A stretch of DNA of 64,000 nucleotides from Sulfurospirillum sp001602955 (GTDB lineage: Bacteria > Campylobacterota > Campylobacteria > Campylobacterales > Sulfurospirillaceae). The notes below the pieces were generated by a model, which worked only from the letters and a program-made list of their open reading frames with translations, did no database searches and had not been told where the DNA came from. The stretch spans positions 1-64,000 of the forward strand of contig LVAC01000001.1 of the NCBI GenBank assembly GCA_001602955.1, read 5' to 3'. Position numbers and translations under genes: made by a program. Every line of letters begins with the position of its first letter. The stretch's first letter is position 1. This document shows, piece by piece, positions 23,464-32,700 of the stretch.

Positions 23464-25123
23464 AGCTAAACCTTAAAGGAATCAACGGAGCTTCGCGCTC
23501 TTTAGGATATGTCGACGTAGCGATCGAGCGATGGTATTTCGTAATTTTTGCTTTCCACAGCGGCATCAGCAACACCGAAGAAGGCTCATAAGAGACCTCT
23601 TTGTTGACCGCCAAAACGATATTGGGTGCGGGAACGGCTAACATGTAAGCTTTTTCATAGGCACGATGGACGATTTTAGAGACGATTTCGTAAAAACTTT
23701 CGCTTTGAAACTCTGCGTCGAAAAACTGCTCGATATACGTTTGCATCACGTCGTCTTTGTCCATTGCCGACCATTTATCGGCAACACGGTACGCAAAAAA
23801 TGCCGTCCACGGATTGTTACTACTCCAATCGTCATTTCCCCATGTCAAAATATCCCATGTTTTAGGCGATTCGCGATTGGTTAAGAGCTGCTCGTAAATG
23901 ACTTTTTCGTTCGGCGTAATCGTATATTCTAAACTCACACCGTAGCGTTTGAGCTGATGCTCGATCCCGTGCCATAAAAACATAAACCGATCCATCGTAA
24001 TGACGTTAAGGTGCAATCCCTCAAGCGTTTGTTTGAGTGCTTTTTCCTCGTCGGCGGTATTTCTTGCACGTTGTCCCCACGTCGGCAAATCCGTGATAGC
24101 GCGTTTGATCGAACGGTAATTGGGACTGGCTTCGCTCGGGGCTAACACACCTTCGTTTTTGTAAACAAAATTTAAAAGGTTTTCCTGATTGATCGCTTTA
24201 TTGAGTGCAATGCGGATCTTTTGATCTTGCAAACGACTCTTGGGTTTTAGCAGGTTAAAATAGATCGAGATATTGTGAAGCGAGGGTTTGGTAACCAATC
24301 GCGCGTACTTGGAAAGCACGGTTTCGACTTTTTTATTAAACGGGATCGGCGTAATATCGAGCGTGCCCTCTTCCAATGCCATTCGTACGGCTTCTTGGGA
24401 AGTCAGCTCCGTGTAGACCGTGATTTTTTCGATGTACGGAAGCCCTTTTTCGTAGTAATTTTCATTGGCGACCAACTCCAACGTCGGCGTTTGATACCGT
24501 CCGGTAGCATACCCTTTCTCCAATCGGTAAGGTCCCAATCCCCATGGGCCTGGAGCTTGCATACTGTTACATGTAGAACCCTCTTTGGTACTCCAACCGT
24601 AACGCTTCAAGTACTCGCTCGGATACAGATTGATCGACGTTAAGTCGCTGAACAATAATCCGTAAGGCTTGTTCAAGTGAATGCGAATCGTGTAGGCATC
24701 GACTTTTTCGACGCTTTGAAGCCTTTTATGAATGTCCGAATAAACGACGGGGTCTTGCATAAAATAGCGAAAATTTTCCACCACCGAATCGGCGTTAAAA
24801 GGTGTGCCGTTTTGGAACAATACGCCGCGTCTGAGCGTTAATTCGTAAGTCAAATCGTCGATCTTGCGATGGGACGTCGCCATCATGTATTCCCAGCCGT
24901 TTTCGTTATCGCTGGAACGCACGAGCGTCCCGTTAATCAATTTGGAAACATACAGATACGGCATCGTCGGGAAAAAAACGCTGATATGCGATCCTTCGAG
25001 CCTTTCATTTAGAAGCGTGGTATTAAAGTCGTCTTGGCGCGCATGAAAAGGTTCTTTCCAACCCTCGGCATGCGCGATCAGCGCGATCAAAATTCCCCAA
25101 TACAAAAGTCTAGCACATTTCAA
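23456..25123 (-). CDS. Periplasmic solute-binding protein of the peptide/nickel (SBP_bac_5) family, orphan
   Basis: A 555-residue exported protein. Signal peptide about 1-19 (LLYWGILIALIAHAEG). Family features include ALNKAINQENLLNFVY, the SVVENFRYFM region and TWGNDDWSSNNPWTAFFAY. Such proteins normally deliver peptides, nickel or other solutes to an ABC permease, but no permease or ATPase gene is adjacent; instead it lies between a histidine kinase and a response regulator with overlapping ends. I infer a sensory role. The ligand is unknown. Confidence 0.85.
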   Translation of the reverse strand: MKCARLLYWGILIALIAHAEGWKEPFHARQDDFNTTLLNERLEGSHISVFFPTMPYLYVSKLINGTLVRSSDNENGWEYMMATSHRKIDDLTYELTLRRGVLFQNGTPFNADSVVENFRYFMQDPVVYSDIHKRLQSVEKVDAYTIRIHLNKPYGLLFSDLTSINLYPSEYLKRYGWSTKEGSTCNSMQAPGPWGLGPYRLEKGYATGRYQTPTLELVANENYYEKGLPYIEKITVYTELTSQEAVRMALEEGTLDITPIPFNKKVETVLSKYARLVTKPSLHNISIYFNLLKPKSRLQDQKIRIALNKAINQENLLNFVYKNEGVLAPSEASPNYRSIKRAITDLPTWGQRARNTADEEKALKQTLEGLHLNVITMDRFMFLWHGIEHQLKRYGVSLEYTITPNEKVIYEQLLTNRESPKTWDILTWGNDDWSSNNPWTAFFAYRVADKWSAMDKDDVMQTYIEQFFDAEFQSESFYEIVSKIVHRAYEKAYMLAVPAPNIVLAVNKEVSYEPSSVLLMPLWKAKITKYHRSIATSTYPKEREAPLIPLRFSYD

Positions 25124-25802
25124 ATCGATATCCTACGCCCGAGAGGTTCGTGATGAAATCCTTGGGCAGTTTTTTGCGTAAATTTCGCACCAAAGAACGA
25201 AGCGCGCTATCGGTCATCACGTCGTCTTGCCAGATATGCGACTGGAGTTCGTCGTACGTGACGATGCGTTGTTTATTGTGCAATAAAAGTTCTAAAAAAA
25301 GAGCCTCTTTTTTGTTGAGATGAATTATCTCGCCTTCAAACCGAAGTTCTTTATGATCGACGTCGTAAAAGTAACCGCACGGCAATTCGTAGACGATCGC
25401 ATGGTTTTTGCTAATGCGTTTTAAACATCGCTGCAACGCTTCGAGCAATCCTTTGAGATTGACGGGTTTGACGATGTACTGCTCCAAATGAAGGTCGACG
25501 ACTTTTAGCAAATACTCCTTATCCGTATGCGCCGAAATAATCACCAAAGGCGTCGTTTCGTCTTCGGCACGAATCTTCTCGACCAGCTCAATTCCGTTCA
25601 TGACGGGCATCAGTACGTCGGTTATCACGATGTCGGGGCGTTCTTTTCGGTACAACTCCAAAGCGACTTTCCCGTTTTCCGCCTCCAACACCTCTTTGGC
25701 GTAATAGCGAAGCGATGCGGCGATATTTTTGCGTATGCCGTCTTCGTCTTCGGCATACAAAATTCTGAGGGCTTTCAAATGCTCTAAAAAAAGCTTATCC
25801 AC
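25110..25802 (-). CDS. OmpR/PhoB-type response regulator
   Basis: A 230-residue two-domain protein: receiver (about 8-120; acidic LYAEDEDG, phospho-Asp in VITDVLMPVMNG, Lys in YIVKPVNL) and winged-helix DNA-binding domain (about 140-228; LNKKEALFLELLL, DSALRSLVRNLRKKL, GVGYRFE). It is the first gene of the regulator / binding protein / kinase trio and lies 85 bases downstream of the molybdoenzyme operon, which is its most likely target. Confidence 0.92.
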   Translation of the reverse strand: MDKLFLEHLKALRILYAEDEDGIRKNIAASLRYYAKEVLEAENGKVALELYRKERPDIVITDVLMPVMNGIELVEKIRAEDETTPLVIISAHTDKEYLLKVVDLHLEQYIVKPVNLKGLLEALQRCLKRISKNHAIVYELPCGYFYDVDHKELRFEGEIIHLNKKEALFLELLLHNKQRIVTYDELQSHIWQDDVMTDSALRSLVRNLRKKLPKDFITNLSGVGYRFEMC

Positions 25803-25887
25803 GTTTTTTGCTCCTTCGCAAAGCTTTTTACTTGCGTGCGTTGAATTTTAGTGTCGTATTTGCAAGACTTGCAACTAAAATTCCGCC

Positions 25888-26256
25888 TCAACTGCTTTTA
25901 TAAATCAAATTGACGCGTATGCCGATAACGTGCCGTCCTTCGCTTAAAGGACGAATGCTCGTTTTCGGATACCAGCCTTGCATAACCGGCAAAGAAGAAG
26001 GCGATTCGAGCGTATCGACCAGAACATTGACAAAGTAGCCTGAGGGCAGATCGGGCTTTTCCAGTTTTATTATAACGAAGTTTTCCTCTCCGACGCGGTA
26101 TTGAGCAGGCTCTTCGATTTCAACGTGCTGATGCGACAATTCGCCAAACTGCGGATCGCCGAAACTACACACGCTCGGGGCTCCCATACTGCCCCAAGCG
26201 CAACCGAGTAAAGCCCAGAGCATACACCATGCAATTTTGAGCTTTAGCGGTAACAT
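25888..26256 (-). CDS. Unrecognised small secreted protein in the molybdoenzyme operon
   Basis: 122 residues, not recognised. Signal peptide to about residue 26 (IAWCMLWALLGCAWGSMGA). The mature part looks all-β (YRVGEENFVIIKLEKP, GYFVNVLVD, GRHVIGIRVNLIYKSS), with one cysteine (SVCSFGD). An Ig-like or SoxZ-like fold is possible but not supported by a motif. It starts 3 bases after the stop of the Fe-S subunit gene and has its own AAAGGA, so it is probably a periplasmic accessory of the reductase. Confidence 0.6.
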   Translation of the reverse strand: MLPLKLKIAWCMLWALLGCAWGSMGAPSVCSFGDPQFGELSHQHVEIEEPAQYRVGEENFVIIKLEKPDLPSGYFVNVLVDTLESPSSLPVMQGWYPKTSIRPLSEGRHVIGIRVNLIYKSS

Positions 26257-26259
26257 CGT

Positions 26260-26895
26260 TTATCCTTTAGGTTGTCGGTAGATCTCTTTAGGCATAAAGG
26301 GATGGATAAAGCGTGTCGAAGGTTTCGTCTCCGCATCGATCGCATAGTCGATACCGATAGGGTCGCTTCGAAGCTCTTTGTATTTGGGATCGTGGAGATC
26401 GATGATCGTGATCGCATGAACCGGACACGATTGGACGCACGCGGTCGTTTTGCCCTCTTCTTGTCGCTCCCAACACATACTGCACTTCTCGGCACGCCCC
26501 ATTTTCGTATTGAACTTCGATGCCCCGAACGGACACGCTTTCACGCAACCGCCGCAACCGATACAGATACTTTGGTCGTGTTTACAAATACCCGTTTCCG
26601 GATCTTTCGTATGCGCCCCGACCGGACAAATGGCGACACAAGCGGGGTTTTCGCAGTGGTTACACGCCAAGGAGAAGTAAAACCGCTCCATCGGCATCGA
26701 CACTTTCGGTGCTTTTTGGTACGAGGTCAGCGTCGGTAAAATATTGTTATTGTCGATCAGATAATCTTCCGCACCGATCTCACGGACTTTTCGCCACGTA
26801 ACGCCTTGGTCTTGATGGTATTGGTTTTTACATGCCATAGCACAGGTATTGCATCCAAGACAGATGCTTCCGTCGACTAAAAATGCTTTTTGCAT
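26260..26895 (-). CDS. Four-cluster ferredoxin subunit of a DMSO-reductase-family enzyme
   Basis: A 211-residue protein with four 4Fe-4S motifs: CLGCNTCAMACKNQ near 14, CNHCENPACVAICP near 77, CIGCGGCVKACP near 110 and CSMCWERQ...CVQSCP near 138-155. This is the DmsB/PsrB/PhsB pattern. It wires the molybdenum subunit (26908-29184) to the membrane quinone pool. No DmsC/PsrC/NrfD-type anchor gene is adjacent, so the membrane partner is unknown. Confidence 0.9.
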   Translation of the reverse strand: MQKAFLVDGSICLGCNTCAMACKNQYHQDQGVTWRKVREIGAEDYLIDNNNILPTLTSYQKAPKVSMPMERFYFSLACNHCENPACVAICPVGAHTKDPETGICKHDQSICIGCGGCVKACPFGASKFNTKMGRAEKCSMCWERQEEGKTTACVQSCPVHAITIIDLHDPKYKELRSDPIGIDYAIDAETKPSTRFIHPFMPKEIYRQPKG

Positions 26896-26907
26896 CGTCC
26901 TCTCCTC

Positions 26908-29184
26908 TTATAGTTTTTTGAAATTAACAAACGTATCGTGTAACGCAACACCCGGTGCACCCGTTTTAAACGCACCCATATCCGAACTGGTGTCATCAAC
27001 GAGTTCATTCACGTTGTAAATTTTGTTGTGGTAGTACTGCTCGTACATCAAAAGCGTTCCTTTTTGAACGTTATCGGTCACTTTCGCACGCACGCGTAAA
27101 ACACCTTGGCGGTTGAAAACGGCAACCATATCGTCCGTGTCGACCATCTTTTCTTCCGCATCGTCAGGGTTGATGTACACGTAAGGCTCCGGATGAAAAT
27201 CCTCCATCCATTCCAAATTTTGGAACTGAGAGTGCAAACTCCATCTGCTGTGCGGTGAGGTCATACGGAAACGATCGTAGGGCTTACGAACTTCAAGATA
27301 CGCCGGCAATGCGCTACCGAAAAGCTCCAACGCTTTATCCGAATAAAACTCAAATTTACCGCTAGGGGTTTTAAACTTCCCATCGGCATAGGGAATAACC
27401 GCTTTGGCTTTAACAGGACCCTTTTTAAGCTCTTCCCATGATTGGATACCGAATTGCTCGTAAATTGCCGGATTGAACTCTTTGATCGTCATCTCTTTAC
27501 TGTCCACGCTTTGCGGGAACGTACACGAACCTTTGGAGAGTTGATTCATACGTTTGGAAAGCATCGCCGCGATTTCAAGATCGGACTTAATCTCAAAAAG
27601 CGGTTTAATCGCTTGCTCGTTGATGCTCAACCAGTAATGCCAGTAAGAGACGTTGACGTCGTACTCCTCAAACTGTGTCGTAACGGGAAGTACGATGTCC
27701 GCCCATTTGGCGGTTTCATTAAAGAATTGATCGGCAACAACGACAAGATCGAGCTGTTGAAACGCGCGAATCAACTGGTTACGATCAAAATCTTGCGCGA
27801 AAACGTTTTTACATGCGACCCAAAGAAGTCTTACTTTTGGCTCTTTGGCACTCATCAGTTCACGCGCGGTTTTATTGATGTTTAAAAAGCGATCGGTATA
27901 CGCCGCTTTTTCGCCGCCCACTTGAGCAAACTCGCCTTTAGCACCTTCAGGTCCCGTGTATCCGACACTGCCTTCGGGTTTGGCTTGGCTGAGTGCCGCG
28001 TAGTTAAAACCCCACGTGTTAAGGTGTCCATAGCGTGCACCGCCCGCGTATTTGCCGATATTGCCGCTTACTGCCACCAACGCATCGATCGCACGGATCA
28101 TGGAACCGCCGTTGGTGTGGCGTTGCATACCGTACCCCATCCAAACGGTCGCAGGTTTTGCTTTGGCAAACGATAAAGCCAACTCTTTAATCATCGCTAA
28201 AGGAATACCCGTCACTTTGGAGACGTCGTCTAATTTTACCTCTTTATCAAGATACGCTTTGTACTCTTTATACCCTTTGGAATGAGCGTCCAACCATTTT
28301 TGATCGTGCAATTTTGCATCGATGATGATTTTTGCCATTCCCAAAGCCAACAAGCCGTCCGTTCCCGTTTTGATCTGAAGGTATTGGCTTGCTTTAGATG
28401 CCGTTTCCGTAAAAATAGGATCGATCACGACGACCTTCGCCCCTTTGCTTTTGGCTTCATATATGTACTTCATGGAGTGTACGGAGTTTGCGGCAGGATT
28501 GACGCCCCAAAGAATGATAAATTTGCTGTCTTTCATCTCTTCAGGATCGTTACACCACATATCGCCCATGTCGAGGTTTTGCGCATCGATACCCGCAGGC
28601 CAGCACGGCGTTCCCGCAAGGCGCGTCGTATAGCCGATGGAGTTAAACATACCCTCGATACCGTAATGCGTAATGCCGAAATTACCGGAATATTTGGTCA
28701 ATGCCGCACCCAGTAAGGTACCGTCTTCTTTTTTCATGTCCAAAAGTTTTTTAGCAATGATGTCGATGGCTTGATCCCACGAAATACGTTTCCACGTTCC
28801 GCTTCCCTTGCCGCCGACTTGCATCATCGGATACTTAAGACGTCGTGCCGAATAGACGCGCTTGACGTACGAGTTACCTTTAACGCAGCATCCGCCTCGG
28901 GTATACGTCGATTCTTGCGCACCTTCGATAAACTGCATCACGCCGTCTTTGACGTACGTTTTGATGCTACAGGTATCGTAGCAGTTTCTTGGACACGCAT
29001 TACGGAAAGTTTGATAACTTTTTTCGCCCGAATAGGGGATTTTCGTATTCAAATCTTCGTTTGCCTCCAAAACGCCTCCGGGCAATGCGGATAAAACACC
29101 GCTTGCGGCAAGCCCTTTGAGAAAGCTCCTTCTGCTGATCGTGTTGTTGAGTATCTCCTCAACCTTTGCTTTGGAATAACTCAT
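26908..29184 (-). CDS. Molybdopterin oxidoreductase catalytic subunit, DMSO reductase family, Tat-exported
   Basis: A 758-residue periplasmic enzyme. Tat signal SRRSFLKGLAASGVLSALPGG; a 4Fe-4S motif CPRNCYDTC with a fourth Cys downstream in GGCCVKG; molybdopterin-binding regions (ILWGVNPAANSVHSMKYI, VIDPIFTETA, HLNTWGF) and a C-terminal molydopterin dinucleotide domain. The segment LAGTPCWPAG is near the position of the Mo ligand in relatives, but I cannot assign the ligand firmly. Substrate could be an S- or N-oxide, polysulfide or another oxyanion. ATG 29184 overlaps the chaperone stop by 4 bases; the longer frame to 29310 is rejected. Confidence 0.88.
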   Translation of the reverse strand: MSYSKAKVEEILNNTISRRSFLKGLAASGVLSALPGGVLEANEDLNTKIPYSGEKSYQTFRNACPRNCYDTCSIKTYVKDGVMQFIEGAQESTYTRGGCCVKGNSYVKRVYSARRLKYPMMQVGGKGSGTWKRISWDQAIDIIAKKLLDMKKEDGTLLGAALTKYSGNFGITHYGIEGMFNSIGYTTRLAGTPCWPAGIDAQNLDMGDMWCNDPEEMKDSKFIILWGVNPAANSVHSMKYIYEAKSKGAKVVVIDPIFTETASKASQYLQIKTGTDGLLALGMAKIIIDAKLHDQKWLDAHSKGYKEYKAYLDKEVKLDDVSKVTGIPLAMIKELALSFAKAKPATVWMGYGMQRHTNGGSMIRAIDALVAVSGNIGKYAGGARYGHLNTWGFNYAALSQAKPEGSVGYTGPEGAKGEFAQVGGEKAAYTDRFLNINKTARELMSAKEPKVRLLWVACKNVFAQDFDRNQLIRAFQQLDLVVVADQFFNETAKWADIVLPVTTQFEEYDVNVSYWHYWLSINEQAIKPLFEIKSDLEIAAMLSKRMNQLSKGSCTFPQSVDSKEMTIKEFNPAIYEQFGIQSWEELKKGPVKAKAVIPYADGKFKTPSGKFEFYSDKALELFGSALPAYLEVRKPYDRFRMTSPHSRWSLHSQFQNLEWMEDFHPEPYVYINPDDAEEKMVDTDDMVAVFNRQGVLRVRAKVTDNVQKGTLLMYEQYYHNKIYNVNELVDDTSSDMGAFKTGAPGVALHDTFVNFKKL

Positions 29185-29741
29185 TCGTGACTCCTTGTTG
29201 TCGTTGTTTCTCTTATCAAGAATGATTTGAGCTCGTTTAAAATAAAGTGAATCGCATTGTCGCCTTCGCTTCGTCCATGCATCGCGCGTTCGATCAATTG
29301 CGGCATCCAAACCGCGATATGCTCGTGAAAAAAGTAGTAACGAAGTTCGCTTAAGTAAGCGACGTTTTTGACCTCTTCTAAATAAATCAATTGGTAATAC
29401 GCATCCAGCTCCACGCCGATATGATCTTCGGGAACGATGTTTTTTAAGGGATAAAAAAAGCCCATCGTTTCGTAAAGCGATCTTACATGTAAGGTGCTTT
29501 GCGTCATCACGCTTTGAGGATCGTCGATATAGACCGAGGCAAAAGGATCGGCAATCGGTTCCATGGGACCCACGAAATAACGATTGAATAAAATTTCCAA
29601 TTCGTCCTCGTCGATCGAATGCTCGAGCGAAAACGCATCGTAAGCCTCTTTAAGCGTTTGAGAAGTGTGCGCGTTGAAAAAATCGCGTAAACGTTTGAGC
29701 GTCGCCAAACGCTCTGATCGAGAAAGAAGATCATTTTGCAT
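29181..29741 (-). CDS. TorD/DmsD-family Tat proofreading chaperone
   Basis: A 186-residue all-α cytosolic protein with the family pattern Y-x-FxLEH and PxEPxADPFASVY, then ELDAYYQLIYLEEV and FFHEHIAVWMPQL, matching the conserved (D/H)H(I/L)x(V/V)W region of the TorD fold. These chaperones bind the Tat signal of a molybdoenzyme and help cofactor insertion before export. It is the first gene of the molybdoenzyme operon and overlaps the catalytic gene by 4 bases. Confidence 0.85.
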   Translation of the reverse strand: MQNDLLSRSERLATLKRLRDFFNAHTSQTLKEAYDAFSLEHSIDEDELEILFNRYFVGPMEPIADPFASVYIDDPQSVMTQSTLHVRSLYETMGFFYPLKNIVPEDHIGVELDAYYQLIYLEEVKNVAYLSELRYYFFHEHIAVWMPQLIERAMHGRSEGDNAIHFILNELKSFLIRETTTTRSHE

Positions 29742-29886
29742 TTTAAACTCTTTATGTAATCTGTTTTATTTAGAAACGTACAAGAATGGTAAACGAAAAA
29801 AAGAGCAAAAAAATCGCAAAACAAGCAGAGAACGACGTAAAAAGTTAAATGTAGGGAAACGTTACATGTTAAGAAAAGTAGAGGAG

Positions 29887-29913
29887 TTTTGCCGCATACG
29901 CTATGCGGCAAAA
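29887..29913. terminator. 12-bp stem hairpin downstream of ychF
   Basis: TTTTGCCGCATA, loop CGC, TATGCGGCAAAA: a perfect 12-bp stem located 16 bases after the ychF stop and before the TorD-like gene promoter region. On the minus strand it ends in AAAACTCC, with no T tail, so it may be a processing or Rho-related structure rather than a classic intrinsic terminator. Confidence 0.55.
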
Positions 29914-29928
29914 CGATAAAAGTAGAAC

Positions 29929-31029
29929 TTAAACGTTAAATCTAAAGTGCATGACGTCGCCGTCTTGGACGACGTAGTCTTTGCCTTCCAAGCGCATTTT
30001 ACCCGCTTCTTTAGCGCCGGTTTCGCCCTGACATGCGATATAGTCGTCATAGCCGATCACTTCGGCGCGGATAAAACCTTTTTCAAAGTCGTTGTGAATG
30101 ACCGAAGCGGCTTTGGGGGCGCGCCATCCTTTACGAATCGTCCATGCGCGTACCTCTTTGACGCCCGCGGTAAAATACGACGCAAGCCCCAATTTTTCGA
30201 ATGCCAAACGAATAATCTGTTTTAAGCCGGACTCTTGCACGCCCAACTCTTTTAAGAACTCTTCCGCCTCTTCTTCTTCGAGGGCGACCATCTCTTCTTC
30301 GACTTTTGCACACAACACGACCACGTCCGCACCGACTGCTTTAGCATGGTCTTTGACCGCTTTGACAAAATCATTTTCCTCTAAAAGTCCCGCTTCATCG
30401 ACGTTTGCGCCGTAAATGACGGTTTTGTTGGAGAGAAAACGAAGCTCTTTATCCAAAGCTTCAAAGTGTGCATCGTCTTGTTTGGCAAACGTACTCACCG
30501 GTTTGAGCTCGTCTAAATGCGCTCTTAACGCTTCTGCGATTTCCAAGACTCCTTGCGCGCTTTTATCGGCTTTGGCTTGACGTCGTAAGCGATCGAGTTT
30601 TTTATCGAGCTGCTGCACGTCGGCTAAAATCAGTTCCGTTTCGATAATTTCGATGTCGCGTAGCGGATTGACGCTGTTTTCCACATGCGTGATGTTTTCG
30701 TCCTCAAAACAACGTACCATATGCAAAATAACTTCGACTTCACGGATATTGGAGAGAAACTGATTGCCCAGCCCCTCGCCCGCACTAGCACCCTTAACCA
30801 AGCCCGCAATATCCACGAAATCAACGGTAGAGTGTTGAATACGCTCGGGATTGACAATTTTTGCAAGCTCTTCAAGCCGCGGATCGGGAACGGGTACGAT
30901 GGCTTTATTGGGCTCGATCGTACAAAAAGGATAATTCGCTGATTCTGCATTTTGCGCTTTGGTCAGCGCATTAAACGTGGTAGATTTTCCGACATTGGGG
31001 AGTCCTACGATACCGACACCTAAACCCAT
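29929..31029 (-). CDS. ychF: Ribosome-binding ATPase YchF (Obg family)
   Basis: A 366-residue P-loop protein: G1 GLPNVGKST, switch region PFCTIEPN, G3 DIAGLVKGASAGEGLGNQFL, a helical coiled-coil insertion (about 125-205) and a C-terminal TGS domain (GVKEVRAWTIRKG, then HNDFEKGFIRAEVI and a final VQDGDVMHFRFNV). G4 is the YchF-type NxxE variant (YGANVDEA), which explains the ATP preference. It binds ribosomes and is involved in stress and redox responses. It stands between two unrelated genes on the minus strand. Confidence 0.95.
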   Translation of the reverse strand: MGLGVGIVGLPNVGKSTTFNALTKAQNAESANYPFCTIEPNKAIVPVPDPRLEELAKIVNPERIQHSTVDFVDIAGLVKGASAGEGLGNQFLSNIREVEVILHMVRCFEDENITHVENSVNPLRDIEIIETELILADVQQLDKKLDRLRRQAKADKSAQGVLEIAEALRAHLDELKPVSTFAKQDDAHFEALDKELRFLSNKTVIYGANVDEAGLLEENDFVKAVKDHAKAVGADVVVLCAKVEEEMVALEEEEAEEFLKELGVQESGLKQIIRLAFEKLGLASYFTAGVKEVRAWTIRKGWRAPKAASVIHNDFEKGFIRAEVIGYDDYIACQGETGAKEAGKMRLEGKDYVVQDGDVMHFRFNV

Positions 31030-31097
31030 AGATTGACCTTTTTAATTAACTTTTAAGGGCGATTTTACCCAAAAGCGTCTTAAAAACGCTCAAACAG

Positions 31098-31123
31098 GTA
31101 CGAAAGAGCTTCGCCTTTCGTAC
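31098..31123. terminator. 9-bp hairpin between the SLAC1-type gene and ychF
   Basis: GTACGAAAG, loop AGCTTCGC, CTTTCGTAC; perfect 9-bp stem. It lies 17 bases after the stop of the SLAC1-type gene (31140), which reads on the minus strand, so it probably ends that transcript. Confidence 0.55.
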
Positions 31124-31139
31124 TAAGGGGATTACGCGT

Positions 31140-32108
31140 TTATTCTTGAACGCAGATCTCGCCTCGTTTGATATGTAAAATCGTCTGATACGCCACAACG
31201 GCTATTACGACGCTCGTTACCGCAACCATCGCATACGAGAGTCCCCGTAAAACGACGTCTTTGGTCTCGTGGTACATCAACATCGTGCTAATCGCCATCG
31301 CCGCCAAAGGAAACACGAACGCCCACCATGAGATAAAAAACTTGATTTTGACAAAGTTTTTGTACATAAACGCCAGTAAAAGCGTAAAGAAAAGGGCAAG
31401 ATTAAACAAAATCGTCGCAAAAGCGTCGATCGTTCCGTACATCTTAAAGTACGCGATAAATCCTACCGCCGGCGGCGCGATGAGAATAAACATCGTCGGC
31501 ATAAATTTGACGACCAACTGATGGTGGAAAATAATGCGGTTGAGTAAAATCGCAAACAAAACGATCCAAAAGAAAAGCCCGCAACTAAAGAAATACATCA
31601 AAATACCGTGGCTCGCAAAACCGACGCCGCCCACGGGAACCAACAAATTTCCGACGATCGGGATAAACCACGCGGGATTGGAGTGTTCCAACTCTTGATT
31701 GCGATTAATCCAAAACGAAACGGTATACATCGTCAAATAAAAATGGAGCACCGTTCCGGGATACCAAAACAGTGCGGCAACCGGAGGATACACTTCTTTA
31801 TACACGATGGCTAACATCAACATCGAAATCGAAATCGCCGCAAAAAAGTTGAGACGAATCGGATGCGAAAACTCTTTTTGAACCGCGGGTGCGTATTTGA
31901 GGTATTTGACGACGTATATCAGCGTAATAACGCAAAACAGTAAGGTCGAAATTCCCATAAGCACCGTACCGATCCACACACTCATCGATAACCACAATGC
32001 CGCTTTTTGGTACATAATCGTAAGACCGCTCATACCCATCACGATCGCATACATCATAATCGGAAAAAACTTGATCCTATTGTGTTCGCATGCACTTTTT
32101 TCTTCCAT
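31140..32108 (-). CDS. SLAC1/TehA (TDT) family membrane transporter
   Basis: A 322-residue integral membrane protein with about ten hydrophobic helices, pairs resembling the TehA/SLAC1 anion-channel fold (FFPIMMYAIVMGMSGLTI at the start, AWFIPIVGNLLVPVGG near 150, GYFKMY and FISWWAFVFPLAAM later). Family members carry C4-dicarboxylates, sulfite, nitrate or other small anions, or confer tellurite resistance. Location between ychF and the nitrate reductase operon is compatible with anion transport but proves nothing. The 238-base interval after it contains the nap terminator and an ACATGT core at 32267. Confidence 0.8.
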   Translation of the reverse strand: MEEKSACEHNRIKFFPIMMYAIVMGMSGLTIMYQKAALWLSMSVWIGTVLMGISTLLFCVITLIYVVKYLKYAPAVQKEFSHPIRLNFFAAISISMLMLAIVYKEVYPPVAALFWYPGTVLHFYLTMYTVSFWINRNQELEHSNPAWFIPIVGNLLVPVGGVGFASHGILMYFFSCGLFFWIVLFAILLNRIIFHHQLVVKFMPTMFILIAPPAVGFIAYFKMYGTIDAFATILFNLALFFTLLLAFMYKNFVKIKFFISWWAFVFPLAAMAISTMLMYHETKDVVLRGLSYAMVAVTSVVIAVVAYQTILHIKRGEICVQE

Positions 32109-32284
32109 TTATTCCACTCCTAACTATAATATTTTTTAAATATAATTATAAGAATAAACTCTTATCTATTAGAAAGCTCTAAATAAAATAATCTAGCTTT
32201 GCGAATTAATCGTCTGCTCGTAAAATCCATGGAGCGTGAGGTGCTAAAGAGGCGTATTTTTGCTTAACATGTAAAGCCAACAAA

Positions 32285-32311
32285 AAAGGAAGGGGTTTGA
32301 TGAAAACCCCT
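32285..32311 (-). terminator. Intrinsic terminator of the nap operon
   Basis: Minus strand AGGGGTTT, loop TCATC, AAACCCCT, then TCCTTTTTT. An 8-bp stem followed by a T run, 36 bases after the napD stop. Confidence 0.8.
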
Positions 32312-32346
32312 GAGGAGAAACCGTATCAAAACGGACAAATGCGGTT

Positions 32347-32700
32347 TTAGTGGATCTTCTTTTTCAAATCGCCGCGGTAGACGATATCTTTTAAAGCGAC
32401 CGTGTCGTCGTTTAAAATAGGCGGTACGACGTCGGAACGTTCCAGCTTCGCCTTTTCCGCCTCCAACTCGTCTTCGCTGTACGCCATCATCATATCGGCA
32501 CAGATGACGTGCGGTAAACATTCGATTTTTTTCATTTTCGCCATCTCTTCGTCGATATTTTCACCCTCGACCGTCACGATGATTTTACCCTTTTGGGTGT
32601 CGTGAAAATGGTATTCGCAAAAATCGCTCTTTTGGCATAAAGCGATAATCTCTTCCACATACTCGGGTTTGGCTTGAATTACAATGCTTGAAATATTCAC
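32347..32700 (-). CDS. napD: NapD, chaperone for NapA maturation
   Basis: A 117-residue cytosolic protein with the NapD ferredoxin-like fold: NISSIVIQAKPEYVEEI at the start, GKIIVTVEGEN near 45 and HVICADMMMAY near 70. NapD binds the Tat signal of NapA and holds it back until the Mo cofactor is inserted. I set the start at GTG 32700: its GTGA overlaps the napL TGA by 4 bases, with GGAG 6 bases upstream. An ATG 4 codons earlier lacks a ribosome-binding site. The C-terminal 30 residues are charged and longer than in E. coli NapD. Confidence 0.88.
   Translation of the reverse strand: MNISSIVIQAKPEYVEEIIALCQKSDFCEYHFHDTQKGKIIVTVEGENIDEEMAKMKKIECLPHVICADMMMAYSEDELEAEKAKLERSDVVPPILNDDTVALKDIVYRGDLKKKIH

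Noticed and set aside
27442..28716. Long open frames on the + strand opposite the molybdoenzyme gene
   Set aside because: They are antisense to a gene with clear cofactor motifs, lack Shine-Dalgarno sequences and encode Arg/His-rich sequences with no known fold.
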